Part shown: positions 32,705 through 41,695 of the stretch, piece by piece | How positions within the stretch are numbered: the stretch's first letter is position 1 | How the letters are laid out: each line of letters begins with the position of its first letter | Position numbers and translations under genes: made by a program | Notes under the pieces: model-generated | The model's input: the letters and a program-made list of their open reading frames with translations, nothing else | What the model was told of the DNA's origin: nothing | The model's database searches: none | Origin: a virus | Length of the DNA: 46,907 nucleotides | Strand: one strand, 5' to 3' | IMG/VR virus record: IMGVR_UViG_3300028556_000015 | Coordinates: 1-46,907 of that record

Positions 32705-35322
32705 TGAGCAAGGTTAAATTAGATCTATCTAAATTCTCTCATGTTAAATCTGATGAAGATAACGCTACTCTTCGACATAAAGATGGACATACCTTAACAA
32801 TTGCTATTAAAGCTCTTGGACCAGAGAGTCAAGAACAGTTAAAAGCTATGTGCCATGGCGGTAGAGCAAAGATGGCTAAAGGTGGAGTATCTCACCAATC
32901 CCATGAAGAAGCAGGAGCAAACTCTGCTTATGATGCAGGCCTTCCTTGTAAAAATCCGCATTGTAAATCCCAAGGCCAACCACATCCAAACTGCCGTTGC
33001 TATGGTAATATGGCTCATGGCGGCAAAGCCGAATCATTCTGCGATAAGCCAAGAACACATTTTGCTGGATGCGAATACCTAGCAGAAGGAACTACTGATG
33101 CGAGTTACGACAATGTTAAAGCAAATGTTTATACAGCTGCCAACGCGCCTATTTACAACAAAACTGATCCAAAGTATTACCACGCTACTACTCCTGAGCA
33201 AGATAAACAAGCGGATGCCCGTAATGCTGCTTCCAATGCCAATTATAGAAAAGAATATCCAACCAAATCCGAGCCCGAACCTTCCGATGAAGGTTACAAG
33301 ACCTATTCTACGGGTGGTAAAGTAAACTCTGACGCTGGTAATCCTAAGTTAGAAGAGAGTAAAAAGGTACCGCCTAAAGAAGGAAATACTTTAGATTATA
33401 ATAAGTTACGTCGTGAGTTCATTGAGATTAAAGGTCGTAGGTATTATGCTGACCCAAGCGAACCTGTGTCTAATTCTGACTCTGCCCCTGGTATATTAGA
33501 TTCTGCTACTAATTGGTATCACGAACAAGCAAAGGCAGGTACTTTTGGAACTGGGCCTCAAGCTAGTGAACAAGGAGAATCGCTTAAAAAGTCTGGTCAA
33601 CAATGGCGTGGAGATCGCGCATTGAATGCTAAAGGCGGAAAAGTCCAGTATTATGAAGATGGTGGTAAGGCCCAACATCAAGATACTGAAATCCCTGATA
33701 TAACTCAATCTGATGCTCAAGAAGCTCAAATGCAGCCTAAGGAAGATAACAGGGATTTGCATCAATTATATGATAAGCCAGATCAACAACAAGATGTACA
33801 AGGAGCACAAGCAGATTCGCCTCCTGGTACTATGATACCTCCTGAACCACCACCAAGTCCAGAACAGCAAGCACAAGATGTAGGTCAAGAAGGTGATGCA
33901 AATGAAGCTCAAGGAGCCCAATTAGCTCAACAAGCCCAACCACAAGCACCCGCCAATCCACTTGCGAATGAACGTGCTCCAAACCCAGGCGAGCCTTTAT
34001 CTGCTAGGCAACAAGCAATCTATCAGGTAAAACATGCAGAAGCTACTGATGAGCAGAAACAGGAAAACCTAAAGTTTGCTCAAGATATCCAAAATGGTCA
34101 TATCACTCCTAAAGACTATAATGATCTATTCGCTAAAAATGCTGATGGAACTGATAGAAGTACATTAGGTAAGATTGGTATGTTATTCGGCATGTTGGTT
34201 AGTGGTGTAGGGTCTGGACTTGCGCATCAACCAAACGCAGTTATGGCTATGATGGATAAACAAATCCAAAATGATCTTGAAGCACAAGCAAAGAGTAAGA
34301 CTAATGCTCATAACTTTGTACAGTTAAATGTCCAAAATGAACTAAACAAAGCTCAAGAGCAATTAGCTATATCCGGTAAGCATTTAAATCAAGCCCAAAC
34401 AGCACAAGTATATAATAATGCTCAGAAAATTGGTTTTGAAAACTCTTCTATTCAAGCCTATACTTCTGCAATGGCTGATTTAGAAAATCAATTAAAGAAG
34501 ATACCAGAAGGTAATACTCCAGATCTTATCAAGAGAAGGCAAGATATAAGCTCAGCTATGGCTCAATTATATCAAAAAGTTGGCGAAAAGTTTCAGAACT
34601 CAAACGCTATTATAGCAGGAGCTAAAGCTAATAATGGAATAATGTTTGATTCTACTGGAGAAACTAGTGATAGTACTCCTACTAATTGGGATCCAGATAA
34701 AGCAGAGAGCGCATATCAAGATCATCAGAATCAATTATTAAAATTAGGTCAGACTAATGAAGCAGCTAGAAGACAATGGGATATTAATAATCAGCAACAT
34801 ATACCTGGTGTTTTTGGACATGCGAGCGGTCCTATAGATCCAGGATTGAAAAATAAAGTCTTAGCTCATAATACATTAGATAAACAAATGACTAATCTAC
34901 AAGATGCAGTTAAAAAGTATTCTGCTATGAGTGCTAGAGGCAACTTTGATCCAAAAGTTCTAGGTCCTATGGCAGTAAAAGCTCATGAAACTGCTGCTCT
35001 TTATAACCAAACATTAGATGGCCTTGGAATGACTGAAGGTCGTATGGGATGGCTAGATAAGCAAATCCCTAATAATCCACAATCTTTTATGGAACAATTA
35101 AAAGGTAGTAAAGAGAAATTAGACGAAGTTGCTAAGAATAATAGAATGCGTAAAAATATGATTCTTAATGGCCAAGGTGGTATGGGATTTCCTAAACAAC
35201 CAGGACAAGATCAAGACCAGCAAAGTCAACAAGAAAAGCCTAGAGTTAGAGTAATACCCAATGTTACCCATGAGCTAAAGAAATATAGTAATGGTAACCA
35301 TTGGGTCCCAATCAAAAAATAA
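32704..35322 (+). CDS. Internal virion (ejection) protein 2
   Basis: 872 aa. The N-terminal 40 residues form a small beta domain (LRHKDGHTLTIAIKAL). A Cys/His cluster follows: LPCKNPHCKSQGQPHPNCRC, then further C/H residues to about 125, suggesting a zinc site. Six GG motifs are scattered (MCHGGRAKM, MAHGGKAES, YSTGGKVNS, NAKGGKVQY, YEDGGKAQH and AKGGVS). A Gln/Pro/Ala-rich linker leads to a helical C-terminal half with one hydrophobic stretch (IGMLFGMLVSGVGSGLAH). Probably delivered into the host with the genome. TAATG coupling to the preceding gene. Confidence 0.65.
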   Translation: MSKVKLDLSKFSHVKSDEDNATLRHKDGHTLTIAIKALGPESQEQLKAMCHGGRAKMAKGGVSHQSHEEAGANSAYDAGLPCKNPHCKSQGQPHPNCRCYGNMAHGGKAESFCDKPRTHFAGCEYLAEGTTDASYDNVKANVYTAANAPIYNKTDPKYYHATTPEQDKQADARNAASNANYRKEYPTKSEPEPSDEGYKTYSTGGKVNSDAGNPKLEESKKVPPKEGNTLDYNKLRREFIEIKGRRYYADPSEPVSNSDSAPGILDSATNWYHEQAKAGTFGTGPQASEQGESLKKSGQQWRGDRALNAKGGKVQYYEDGGKAQHQDTEIPDITQSDAQEAQMQPKEDNRDLHQLYDKPDQQQDVQGAQADSPPGTMIPPEPPPSPEQQAQDVGQEGDANEAQGAQLAQQAQPQAPANPLANERAPNPGEPLSARQQAIYQVKHAEATDEQKQENLKFAQDIQNGHITPKDYNDLFAKNADGTDRSTLGKIGMLFGMLVSGVGSGLAHQPNAVMAMMDKQIQNDLEAQAKSKTNAHNFVQLNVQNELNKAQEQLAISGKHLNQAQTAQVYNNAQKIGFENSSIQAYTSAMADLENQLKKIPEGNTPDLIKRRQDISSAMAQLYQKVGEKFQNSNAIIAGAKANNGIMFDSTGETSDSTPTNWDPDKAESAYQDHQNQLLKLGQTNEAARRQWDINNQQHIPGVFGHASGPIDPGLKNKVLAHNTLDKQMTNLQDAVKKYSAMSARGNFDPKVLGPMAVKAHETAALYNQTLDGLGMTEGRMGWLDKQIPNNPQSFMEQLKGSKEKLDEVAKNNRMRKNMILNGQGGMGFPKQPGQDQDQQSQQEKPRVRVIPNVTHELKKYSNGNHWVPIKK

Positions 35323-35328
35323 GGTAAA

Positions 35329-37281
35329 ATGGATAACAGTCCAGATAACGCTATACCAGAAGATGAAGCTGATATACAAGCACCTAGTGCACCTAGTGAT
35401 CCTAGTGGTGCCCCTGGTACTCCTATGGCTGGTCCTGGACCTATAGATTCTAGTCTTCAAACTGCTCCAGAAGGAGCAATACCAGAAGATGAAGCCACGA
35501 ATTTACCAGAAGCTCCTAAAGGTGCTATCCCTGTAGAAGAAGCCCACGTAGACCTATCTAAAAACCAAACACCGTTAGAGACTGGCAGAGCCTTTGAAGA
35601 AGGCTTTATGCGTGCAAACACATTTGGCGCTTCTGATTGGGCTTTAGATCAGTTTGGTAATGAGCATGAGACTGCCCAAGAGATTAAGAATAGACAAGAA
35701 GGCAATCCAGTTGCAAGCCATTTAGGCGAATTAGTAGGTGTAGGCACTAGCATGATGACAGGCGCAGGCGAAATGGCTATGCTTGAAAAAGGCGCTAAAG
35801 CCTTATTCCCTGTTGCTGCTAAAGAAGCAGGTAGATTAGCTACTATGGGCTCTGCAGCTATGAGAGGCTTTATTGAGATGTCTGGCATGGCTACTGGGGA
35901 TGAACTCTCAGATGCCTTCTTACATAAAGATAAGTCTGGTATTGCTATTGCAGGTCATATAGTAGGCTCTGGTGCGCTAGGTATGCTTACTATGGGCACC
36001 CTTGGTGCAGGCCAAAAAGAATTAGAAATATTACAAGGTAAGAATCTAGGCAAAGGGTTGACTAACTTTGCAATAGGATTAGGCGCTGCATCCAAAGGCG
36101 CTGAAGAAATAGCTATTGCTAGGAAGCAATTCTTTAAAGATCTTAAACCTATGGCTTCTCAAGTCTCTAAAGGATTTGAACGTGGTGTAAAGGCTCAACA
36201 ATGGTTAGAAAAAGTAGTTACTCAAAAGATCGCTACTTCAATTACTGATGCAGTTGGTACTGCTATAGGCGGTGCTGCAGGAGCAGTTGCAGGAAGTGTA
36301 TTAGGGCCCTATGGAAGTACCGGAGTCGGTGGAGTAGGAGCTATAGAAGCATATAGATTAGTAAAGAAGTATATTGATCCTACTGTAGAGAAGTTTGCTT
36401 CTAGAGCTTCTGGACCATTGACTAACAAAGTAGCAGTTCCTATAATGATTAATGCTATCAAGGCAGGTAAAGTAACTGGTCTTACAGATGCTCTAAACTA
36501 TGGATATAAGGCTTCTAAAGGAACCAAGTTAATTGGCAATGCAATAGACTCTCTATTCAAAGTAGAAGGTTCTAAAGCAATGGACTTTGCAGTAGATCCA
36601 GAAGCCGATGATGATTTGCATGAATATGTCCAAAAAGGTGGAATTAACCAGCAATTAGATGAGATGAATAAAGAATCTAATCAAGATCAAAGTAATTCAT
36701 ATGCCAAGGGTGGTATAGTAACACCTAAACCAATGAATATGAACTCATCTTTATCTACACTATATCCAGATCAAGATACAGCACTTGCTACTACAAAGAC
36801 TACAGTTTCTAACTATTTAAGCCAACTACGCCCACAACCACCACAAAAGCTAACCTTTGATACGCCTTATAAGAATACAAAGGCCGAGAGTAGTTATAGA
36901 AGTGCTTTATCGATTGCTAATCAACCACTTAAGGTACTTCAAGACCTCCAAAAAGGTAAGTTAAAGTCTGATGATGTAAAGCATTTATTATCTATGTACC
37001 CGGATTTACATAGTTATTTGTCTAAAGAGATGACTAAAAGGATTACAGAGCAACAAATCAAAGGTGAGAAGCCTAATCTCAGAACACAACAAGGCATGTC
37101 ATTATTCCTTGGTGCTCCACTCTCCCGTTCTTTTACTCCAGAAGGCATCATAGCTTCTCAGGCTACCTTTGCTCAACAGCAGCCACAACAAGGCCCTGCT
37201 AAGTCTACAAAGCCATTAGACAAGTTAGCTAAGTCTTATGAGACTCCTTCTCAGTCTCGTTCTGAGCGCGAGAATAAATAA
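35329..37281 (+). CDS. Internal virion (ejection) protein 3 with glycine-rich hydrophobic segments
   Basis: 650 aa. Residues 1-80 are disordered with three copies of an (N/G)AIPxxEA repeat. The middle carries several Gly/Ala-rich hydrophobic segments (LGELVGVGTSMMTGAGEMAM, IAIAGHIVGSGALGMLTMG, AIGGAAGAVAGSVLGPYG) that could insert in a membrane to form a DNA-transit channel. One GG motif (YAKGGIVTP) and a basic helical C-terminus follow. Size, order and composition resemble the third core protein of podophages; no transglycosylase motif is visible. Confidence 0.65.
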   Translation: MDNSPDNAIPEDEADIQAPSAPSDPSGAPGTPMAGPGPIDSSLQTAPEGAIPEDEATNLPEAPKGAIPVEEAHVDLSKNQTPLETGRAFEEGFMRANTFGASDWALDQFGNEHETAQEIKNRQEGNPVASHLGELVGVGTSMMTGAGEMAMLEKGAKALFPVAAKEAGRLATMGSAAMRGFIEMSGMATGDELSDAFLHKDKSGIAIAGHIVGSGALGMLTMGTLGAGQKELEILQGKNLGKGLTNFAIGLGAASKGAEEIAIARKQFFKDLKPMASQVSKGFERGVKAQQWLEKVVTQKIATSITDAVGTAIGGAAGAVAGSVLGPYGSTGVGGVGAIEAYRLVKKYIDPTVEKFASRASGPLTNKVAVPIMINAIKAGKVTGLTDALNYGYKASKGTKLIGNAIDSLFKVEGSKAMDFAVDPEADDDLHEYVQKGGINQQLDEMNKESNQDQSNSYAKGGIVTPKPMNMNSSLSTLYPDQDTALATTKTTVSNYLSQLRPQPPQKLTFDTPYKNTKAESSYRSALSIANQPLKVLQDLQKGKLKSDDVKHLLSMYPDLHSYLSKEMTKRITEQQIKGEKPNLRTQQGMSLFLGAPLSRSFTPEGIIASQATFAQQQPQQGPAKSTKPLDKLAKSYETPSQSRSERENK

Positions 37282-37578
37282 TTATCCAACAGGTACTTGT
37301 ATAGTTTTCCAAAGTAAAGAATTACTACAATCTTTACAATCATCTGTACCTTTATTAACATACTTAAGTATTTTAGATTTACGACGTCTTTTATTGATAA
37401 ATTTTGATGTTTTCTCACAAAATACCTTTTCTGTATAACTGCAGCACTTATCAGAAGTACAGTAAGATACTAATTTATCTACAAATGGTTCTGTAGTAGC
37501 TAATTCTCTCCAATCGCCTGAATCTTGATTTAAGACACCAATTGATTTTAGCGTTTCAAACATTTTTCTGTCATTCAT
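37282..37578 (-). CDS. Cysteine-rich hypothetical protein
   Basis: 98 aa on the - strand. Cysteines in YCTSDKCCSYTEKVFC and DDCKDCSN with a basic stretch between (FINKRRRKSKILKY) suggest a small zinc-binding, possibly nucleic-acid-binding protein. It abuts the end of the internal protein gene in convergent orientation and overlaps its upstream neighbour by four bases. Function unknown. Confidence 0.6.
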   Translation of the reverse strand: MNDRKMFETLKSIGVLNQDSGDWRELATTEPFVDKLVSYCTSDKCCSYTEKVFCEKTSKFINKRRRKSKILKYVNKGTDDCKDCSNSLLWKTIQVPVG

Positions 37579-37757
37579 ACTTCCTCCTGAGTTTCTAACA
37601 TATTACGCATCAAATCATCCAAGGCCTGAGCATAGCCTTGGAGATACATTTTAATTTGTTTATTTTTAGTTTTATAGCTTTTGTTCCTTGCTTGATTAGC
37701 CATTTTTGATAGCTTAGCAGGAGTTAGTTTTTGCGAGTACATTTGCACTCCTTGCAC
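37575..37757 (-). CDS. Small basic hypothetical protein
   Basis: 60 aa on the - strand, lysine-rich helix (KLSKMANQARNKSYKTKNKQ) then an acidic amphipathic end. No family recognised. Second gene of a three-gene - strand operon. Confidence 0.5.
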   Translation of the reverse strand: MQGVQMYSQKLTPAKLSKMANQARNKSYKTKNKQIKMYLQGYAQALDDLMRNMLETQEEV

Positions 37758-37837
37758 TTACATTTAGGCTCTTCTAAAGATTCAGCTATAGGTATTACTA
37801 CTACTATTACAAATATAAATATTCCTAATAAAAACAT
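37724..37837 (-). CDS. Tiny membrane or secreted cysteine-rich protein
   Basis: 37 aa on the - strand: MFLLGIFIFVIVVVIPIAES, then LEEPKCKCKECKCTRKN. A single hydrophobic helix is followed by four cysteines alternating with lysines. AGGAGG lies just upstream, behind a strong promoter, which argues that it is real despite its size. It could be a membrane-anchored metal-binding peptide. Function unknown. It overlaps the next gene by 34 bases. Confidence 0.6.
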   Translation of the reverse strand: MFLLGIFIFVIVVVIPIAESLEEPKCKCKECKCTRKN

Positions 37838-37853
37838 ATAGCCTCCTAGTTAC

Positions 37854-37881
37854 AGTATACTTATCGGCTACTCCTTGTCAA
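37854..37881 (-). promoter_or_regulatory. Sigma70-type promoter for the - strand cysteine-rich operon
   Basis: On the - strand TTGACA (37881-37876), a 16-base spacer and TATACT (37859-37854). GCCGATAA (37868-37861) lies in the spacer next to the -10. The leader is about 10-15 bases and contains AGGAGG, so this message is not leaderless. Confidence 0.8.
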
Positions 37882-37977
37882 ACTTTAATCGCCAAATCCA
37901 ATACCTTTGATCTAATCAAATAAGTACTAAAAGGCATAATTAGACTAGCCCATAAGGCTTTACCCATTAGGAGTCAA
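37882..37977 (+). promoter_or_regulatory. Leader of the tail-fibre block with TAAGTACT motif
   Basis: The gap contains ATAAGTACTAAAAGGCATAA (about 37919-37938), closely similar to the leader before 31250. A small AGCC-CATAA-GGCT hairpin and TTAGGAG precede the ATG at 37978. No sigma70 promoter was seen, so the motif may itself be a regulatory or promoter element. Confidence 0.4.
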
Positions 37978-38352
37978 ATGGCTTCACGCCCAATCTTCCG
38001 CCCCTTCCCTGTTATAGCTAATGGCGACATGTCTGGAAACATCATTTCCACAGTCTCCATCATAGATAATCTATCAATGATCTCATATGATATCTCTTGG
38101 GCTGGAACGACTCCTATTGGAACAATGTCTGTCCAAGTATCTAATACTTATAGTCAAAACGTAGATGGTTCAGTAAGAAATCCTGGTAATTGGACTACTC
38201 TTACATTATCTGCAGCTACTCCAATCTCTGGCAATACTGGTAATGGTGGTATCGATGTAGATGCTACTGGCTTTTATGCTATTAGACTAGTCTATAACCG
38301 TGTTTCTGGTACTGGCTCAATGCAAGCAGTCATTAACGCTAAGGTTAGTTAA
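37978..38352 (+). CDS. Small fibre-associated beta protein, copy 1
   Basis: 124 aa: MSVQVSNTYSQNVDGSVRNP, NWTTLTL, then GFYAIRLVYNRVSGTGSMQA and a Lys/Val end. The same framework (NW-x-x-L, then YxxVRVVYxxxSG) recurs in the gene at 41696, and both are directly followed by a fibre gene starting with a Gly-rich linker. Probably a fibre attachment or base protein. Strong TAGGAG ribosome-binding site. Confidence 0.55.
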   Translation: MASRPIFRPFPVIANGDMSGNIISTVSIIDNLSMISYDISWAGTTPIGTMSVQVSNTYSQNVDGSVRNPGNWTTLTLSAATPISGNTGNGGIDVDATGFYAIRLVYNRVSGTGSMQAVINAKVS

Positions 38353-38780
38353 TGGATAACTTTTACGCAAGGTATCCAGTATCTAGCGGTGGTGGTAGTG
38401 GAGTTACTAGTTTAAACACGCTAGTAGGCGCATTAACGCTTGTAGCAGGCTCTGGTATTACCATTACTCCTGCTGGAAGCAACATTACTATTGCTGCTAC
38501 TGGAATAGGCGCTACTAATAAGAAGGATTTATACGTATTGACTAGTACAGATATTACTAATCAATACGTAGACTTAACTCATACTGCTAGCGTAGATTCT
38601 ATTACCTTCTCTGTACAAGGAGAAGGTGCTCAAATCGAAGGCGCTAGTTATGACTATTCAGTTAGTTATAGTGGTGGTGCTGGTGGAGTGTCTAGAGTGT
38701 CGTTTTTAAATGGTCTGGCTACTGGTGGCGTATCTGCCTTAGTCGCTGGCGATGTAATTGTAATTAAGTATCAATATTAA
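38352..38780 (+). CDS. Short tail-fibre-like protein
   Basis: 142 aa. Starts MDNFYARYPVSSGGGSGVTS, then LNTLVGALTLVAGSGITITP (as in the 772-aa fibre at 42080), and ends with a receptor-tip-like domain: VLTSTDITNQYVDL, GGAGGVSRVSFLNGLATGGV and ALVAGDVIVIKYQY. That last domain recurs at the C-terminus of the next protein. It looks like a minimal fibre with only base and tip modules. Confidence 0.6.
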   Translation: MDNFYARYPVSSGGGSGVTSLNTLVGALTLVAGSGITITPAGSNITIAATGIGATNKKDLYVLTSTDITNQYVDLTHTASVDSITFSVQGEGAQIEGASYDYSVSYSGGAGGVSRVSFLNGLATGGVSALVAGDVIVIKYQY

Positions 38781-38791
38781 AGGGAAAGATA

Positions 38792-40474
38792 ATGTCACAA
38801 ATTCAAACAAAGTTCATAGCAGATCATGCAGCAACGTTGGTAAAAATCCAACAAATCCCTGCAAATACTATCTTAGGCAATAACACTGGTAGTACAGGAA
38901 ACGTCCTGGCTCTGACAGTAGCCCAAGTCCAAGCAATGCTAGGTATCACACCAGGTGCCAATACTGCACTTAGTAACCTAGTAGCAACATCGATTAACCA
39001 AGATTTGGTCAATGATGGTAGTGGAGAGGTTTTAGGATCTTCTAGTAATCCTTGGGGACGGAGTTTCATCGAAGGTATTAGAGATACCTCTGGTGCCAAT
39101 TCTGTTGAGTTCTTTAATAGAATTTTAGATGATACTAGCGGTAATCCATCCATTAACTATGGAACAAGACATACAGTTGATAGTGCTGGTAATGCATCTA
39201 TTGATTATGGTGCTAGACAGTTACTTGCCCAAGATGGCTCTACAGTAATGCTTGACTGGTCTATCCCAGGAGTATTAAATGCGAGTTCTAATCTCATAAG
39301 CAATGTATTAGATCCTGTAAGTGCTCAAGATGCAGCTACTAAGAATTACGTTGATACACATGCTACTGGTGGTACAGTAACTTCTGTAGCTCTTGCTCTT
39401 CCTTCTATCTTTACTGTTTCTGGATCTCCCGTAACTACTTCAGGTACTTTGACAGGCTCGCTTAATACACAAACAGCTAATACAGTCTTTGCAGGACCTG
39501 CTTCTGCTGGACCTTCTATTCCTACGTTTAGGGCATTAGTTGCAGCAGATATTCCAAGTCTATCCGCTACTTACGTAACTCAGAGTGAAGTAGGCGCGGC
39601 TAGTGGAGTAGCATCTTTAGATGGTGGCGGTAAAGTCCCTTTAAGTCAACTTCCTTCTGCTCTTATGGAATTCCAAGGTAATTGGGACCCTTCTACAAAT
39701 ACTCCTGCTTTAGTCGATGGTACTGGTACTACTGGATTTACTTATTGGGTAGATGCAGCATTTGCTGGTCCAGTTGCTGGGTTGACTGATCCTTCTATGG
39801 TTAACTTCCAGATTGGTGATTTAGTTATCTATAATGGTACTAAATGGGTACTTACTACTCCTGCTGCTGGTGTAAGCTCTGTAAACGGTGCTCAAGGCGC
39901 TGTAACAGTAAATGCTATTAACCAACTTACTGGCGATGTAACTGCAGGTCCTGCTACTGGATCTCAATCTAAGGTAGCTAGTTTAGTTGCTACTTCTAAT
40001 AGTACTTTAGTTACTCTAAGCGCATTGAGTTTACCAGGTGCTCAGGTTACAGGCAATATTGCAGGCAATGCGGCTAATATCACTGCTACTTCTAACAGTA
40101 CTTTGACTACCCTTAGTGCACTAAGCCTTCCTTATAGCCAACTTACAGGAACTCCTGTAATTTCTAATGTTAATCCGATTTCTTATGCTTATACACTTAC
40201 TTCTACTGATATTACTAATCAGTACATAGATTTAGATGTAGCAAATGGATTTCCATCTAATCATCCAGCAACGGGATCTTCTGCATTAACTAATAGTGTT
40301 TCAATTGTTCCTAATGGTGGAATTTTACAATTAAAAGGCGTTGATTTTACAGTTAGCCTTACTGGCGGATCTAGTGGATCTACTAGAGTTACATTTGCAG
40401 GTGATCTAGCTACTGGTGGTAATGCTGCTTTAATAGCGGGCGATATTTTAACAGTTGGCTATAGTTACGTATAA
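38792..40474 (+). CDS. Tail fibre protein, second locus
   Basis: 560 aa. N-terminal MSQIQTKFIADHAATLVKIQ, then fibre repeats with VTSVALALPSIFTVSGSPVT and TSNSTLTTLSALSLP, a short domain LMEFQGNWDPSTNTPALVDG, and a C-terminal tip (TSTDITNQYIDL, VTFAGDLATGGNAALIAGD) paralogous to the preceding protein. The GNWD/N-TPxL module is common in phage fibre proteins. Likely host-recognition fibre. Confidence 0.7.
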   Translation: MSQIQTKFIADHAATLVKIQQIPANTILGNNTGSTGNVLALTVAQVQAMLGITPGANTALSNLVATSINQDLVNDGSGEVLGSSSNPWGRSFIEGIRDTSGANSVEFFNRILDDTSGNPSINYGTRHTVDSAGNASIDYGARQLLAQDGSTVMLDWSIPGVLNASSNLISNVLDPVSAQDAATKNYVDTHATGGTVTSVALALPSIFTVSGSPVTTSGTLTGSLNTQTANTVFAGPASAGPSIPTFRALVAADIPSLSATYVTQSEVGAASGVASLDGGGKVPLSQLPSALMEFQGNWDPSTNTPALVDGTGTTGFTYWVDAAFAGPVAGLTDPSMVNFQIGDLVIYNGTKWVLTTPAAGVSSVNGAQGAVTVNAINQLTGDVTAGPATGSQSKVASLVATSNSTLVTLSALSLPGAQVTGNIAGNAANITATSNSTLTTLSALSLPYSQLTGTPVISNVNPISYAYTLTSTDITNQYIDLDVANGFPSNHPATGSSALTNSVSIVPNGGILQLKGVDFTVSLTGGSSGSTRVTFAGDLATGGNAALIAGDILTVGYSYV

Positions 40475-40485
40475 TGGAGTGATGT

Positions 40486-41688
40486 TTGTCACAAATTACA
40501 ACTAAGAACATAACTGATCTATCAGTAACGACGGCAAAACTTGCTAATTTAGGCGTTACTAATGCTAAGATTGCCAATAATACTATTGACTTAACTACTA
40601 AAGTCACGGGTATTTTATCACAAGGTAATGGCGGTACTGGATCTAATGCTTATTCTGATGGTCAATTACTTATCGGTAATAGTTCTGGTGGCGGGTTAAC
40701 TCAGACAACGCTTACTGCAGGCACTGGTATAACTGTTACTAATGGCCATGGTAGTATTACCCTTGCTTCTACAGGTATTACAGCCCTTACAGGCGATGCT
40801 ACTGCATCAGGACCTGGATCTGCTGCGCTTACTCTAGCTACTGTCAACTCAAACGTAGGCACCTTTACTAATGCTACTATTACGGTAAACGCTAAGGGTT
40901 TGATTACTGCTGCTTCTAGTGGAAGTACTGGAGCAGTAGCTTATAACGTTGTTTCTAAGACTAGTGCTTATAACGCAGTTGCGAATGACTATGTAATTGC
41001 TAGTTCTACTTCTTTTACTATTACTCTGCCTACAGCAGTAGGTATTAATGGCCAAGTAATAGTAATCCAACATAATGGTACTTCATTGTCTCAATTATAT
41101 ACACTAAACACTACTAGCTCACAGACTATAAATGGCCCTGGTGGAACTGTTGCTAGTGGAGGCTATGTTTTAGCTACTAATGGCGAAAAGGTCGTATTAG
41201 TTTCAGACAATGCTAACTGGCAGGTAATGGAGCATCAAACGGGTAGTGATACTACTTCTTATACTCCTACTTATGGTACGGGTTTTGGTACAGTAACTAA
41301 TAATTCAGCACAATGGCGTAGGGTTGGTAGAAACATGGAGATCCTTGCTTCTTGTACTGTAGGAACTGCTGCAGCTACTATACCTACTATTTCTTTACCT
41401 ACTAATGCTACCTTAGATTCTACAAAACTTACTATTACGGCTAATACAACGTCAAGCCCAGGCAATGGTGTAGGACTTTGGAATACAAGTAACTCATCGA
41501 ATGCTGGTGGTAGAGTCGTTACTGCTCCTGGTACTAGTACTTCTCTTTTATACTGTTGTGTAGGTAACTTCGGAACTGCAGGATCAACAGGTTTGACACC
41601 AGCGACTAGTGCTACTGGTATCAATATTACTACAGGTGCAATAATTAACTTTACTATTTCGGTCCCAATCTCTGGTTGGCAGCCATAA
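40486..41688 (+). CDS. Tail fibre protein, third locus
   Basis: 400 aa, TTG start with GGAG seven bases upstream. N-terminal MSQITTKNITDLSVTTAKLA parallels the preceding gene. Then LTGDATASGPGSAALTLA repeat modules, a shared beta domain (IVIQHNGTSLSQLYTLN, INGPGGTVASGGYVL, KVVLVSDNANWQVMEHQ) and a C-terminal head ending FTISVPISGWQP, as in the 25757 fibre. WRRVGRNMEI is the conserved entry to that head. Confidence 0.7.
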   Translation: MSQITTKNITDLSVTTAKLANLGVTNAKIANNTIDLTTKVTGILSQGNGGTGSNAYSDGQLLIGNSSGGGLTQTTLTAGTGITVTNGHGSITLASTGITALTGDATASGPGSAALTLATVNSNVGTFTNATITVNAKGLITAASSGSTGAVAYNVVSKTSAYNAVANDYVIASSTSFTITLPTAVGINGQVIVIQHNGTSLSQLYTLNTTSSQTINGPGGTVASGGYVLATNGEKVVLVSDNANWQVMEHQTGSDTTSYTPTYGTGFGTVTNNSAQWRRVGRNMEILASCTVGTAAATIPTISLPTNATLDSTKLTITANTTSSPGNGVGLWNTSNSSNAGGRVVTAPGTSTSLLYCCVGNFGTAGSTGLTPATSATGINITTGAIINFTISVPISGWQP

Positions 41689-41695
41689 GGATAAT

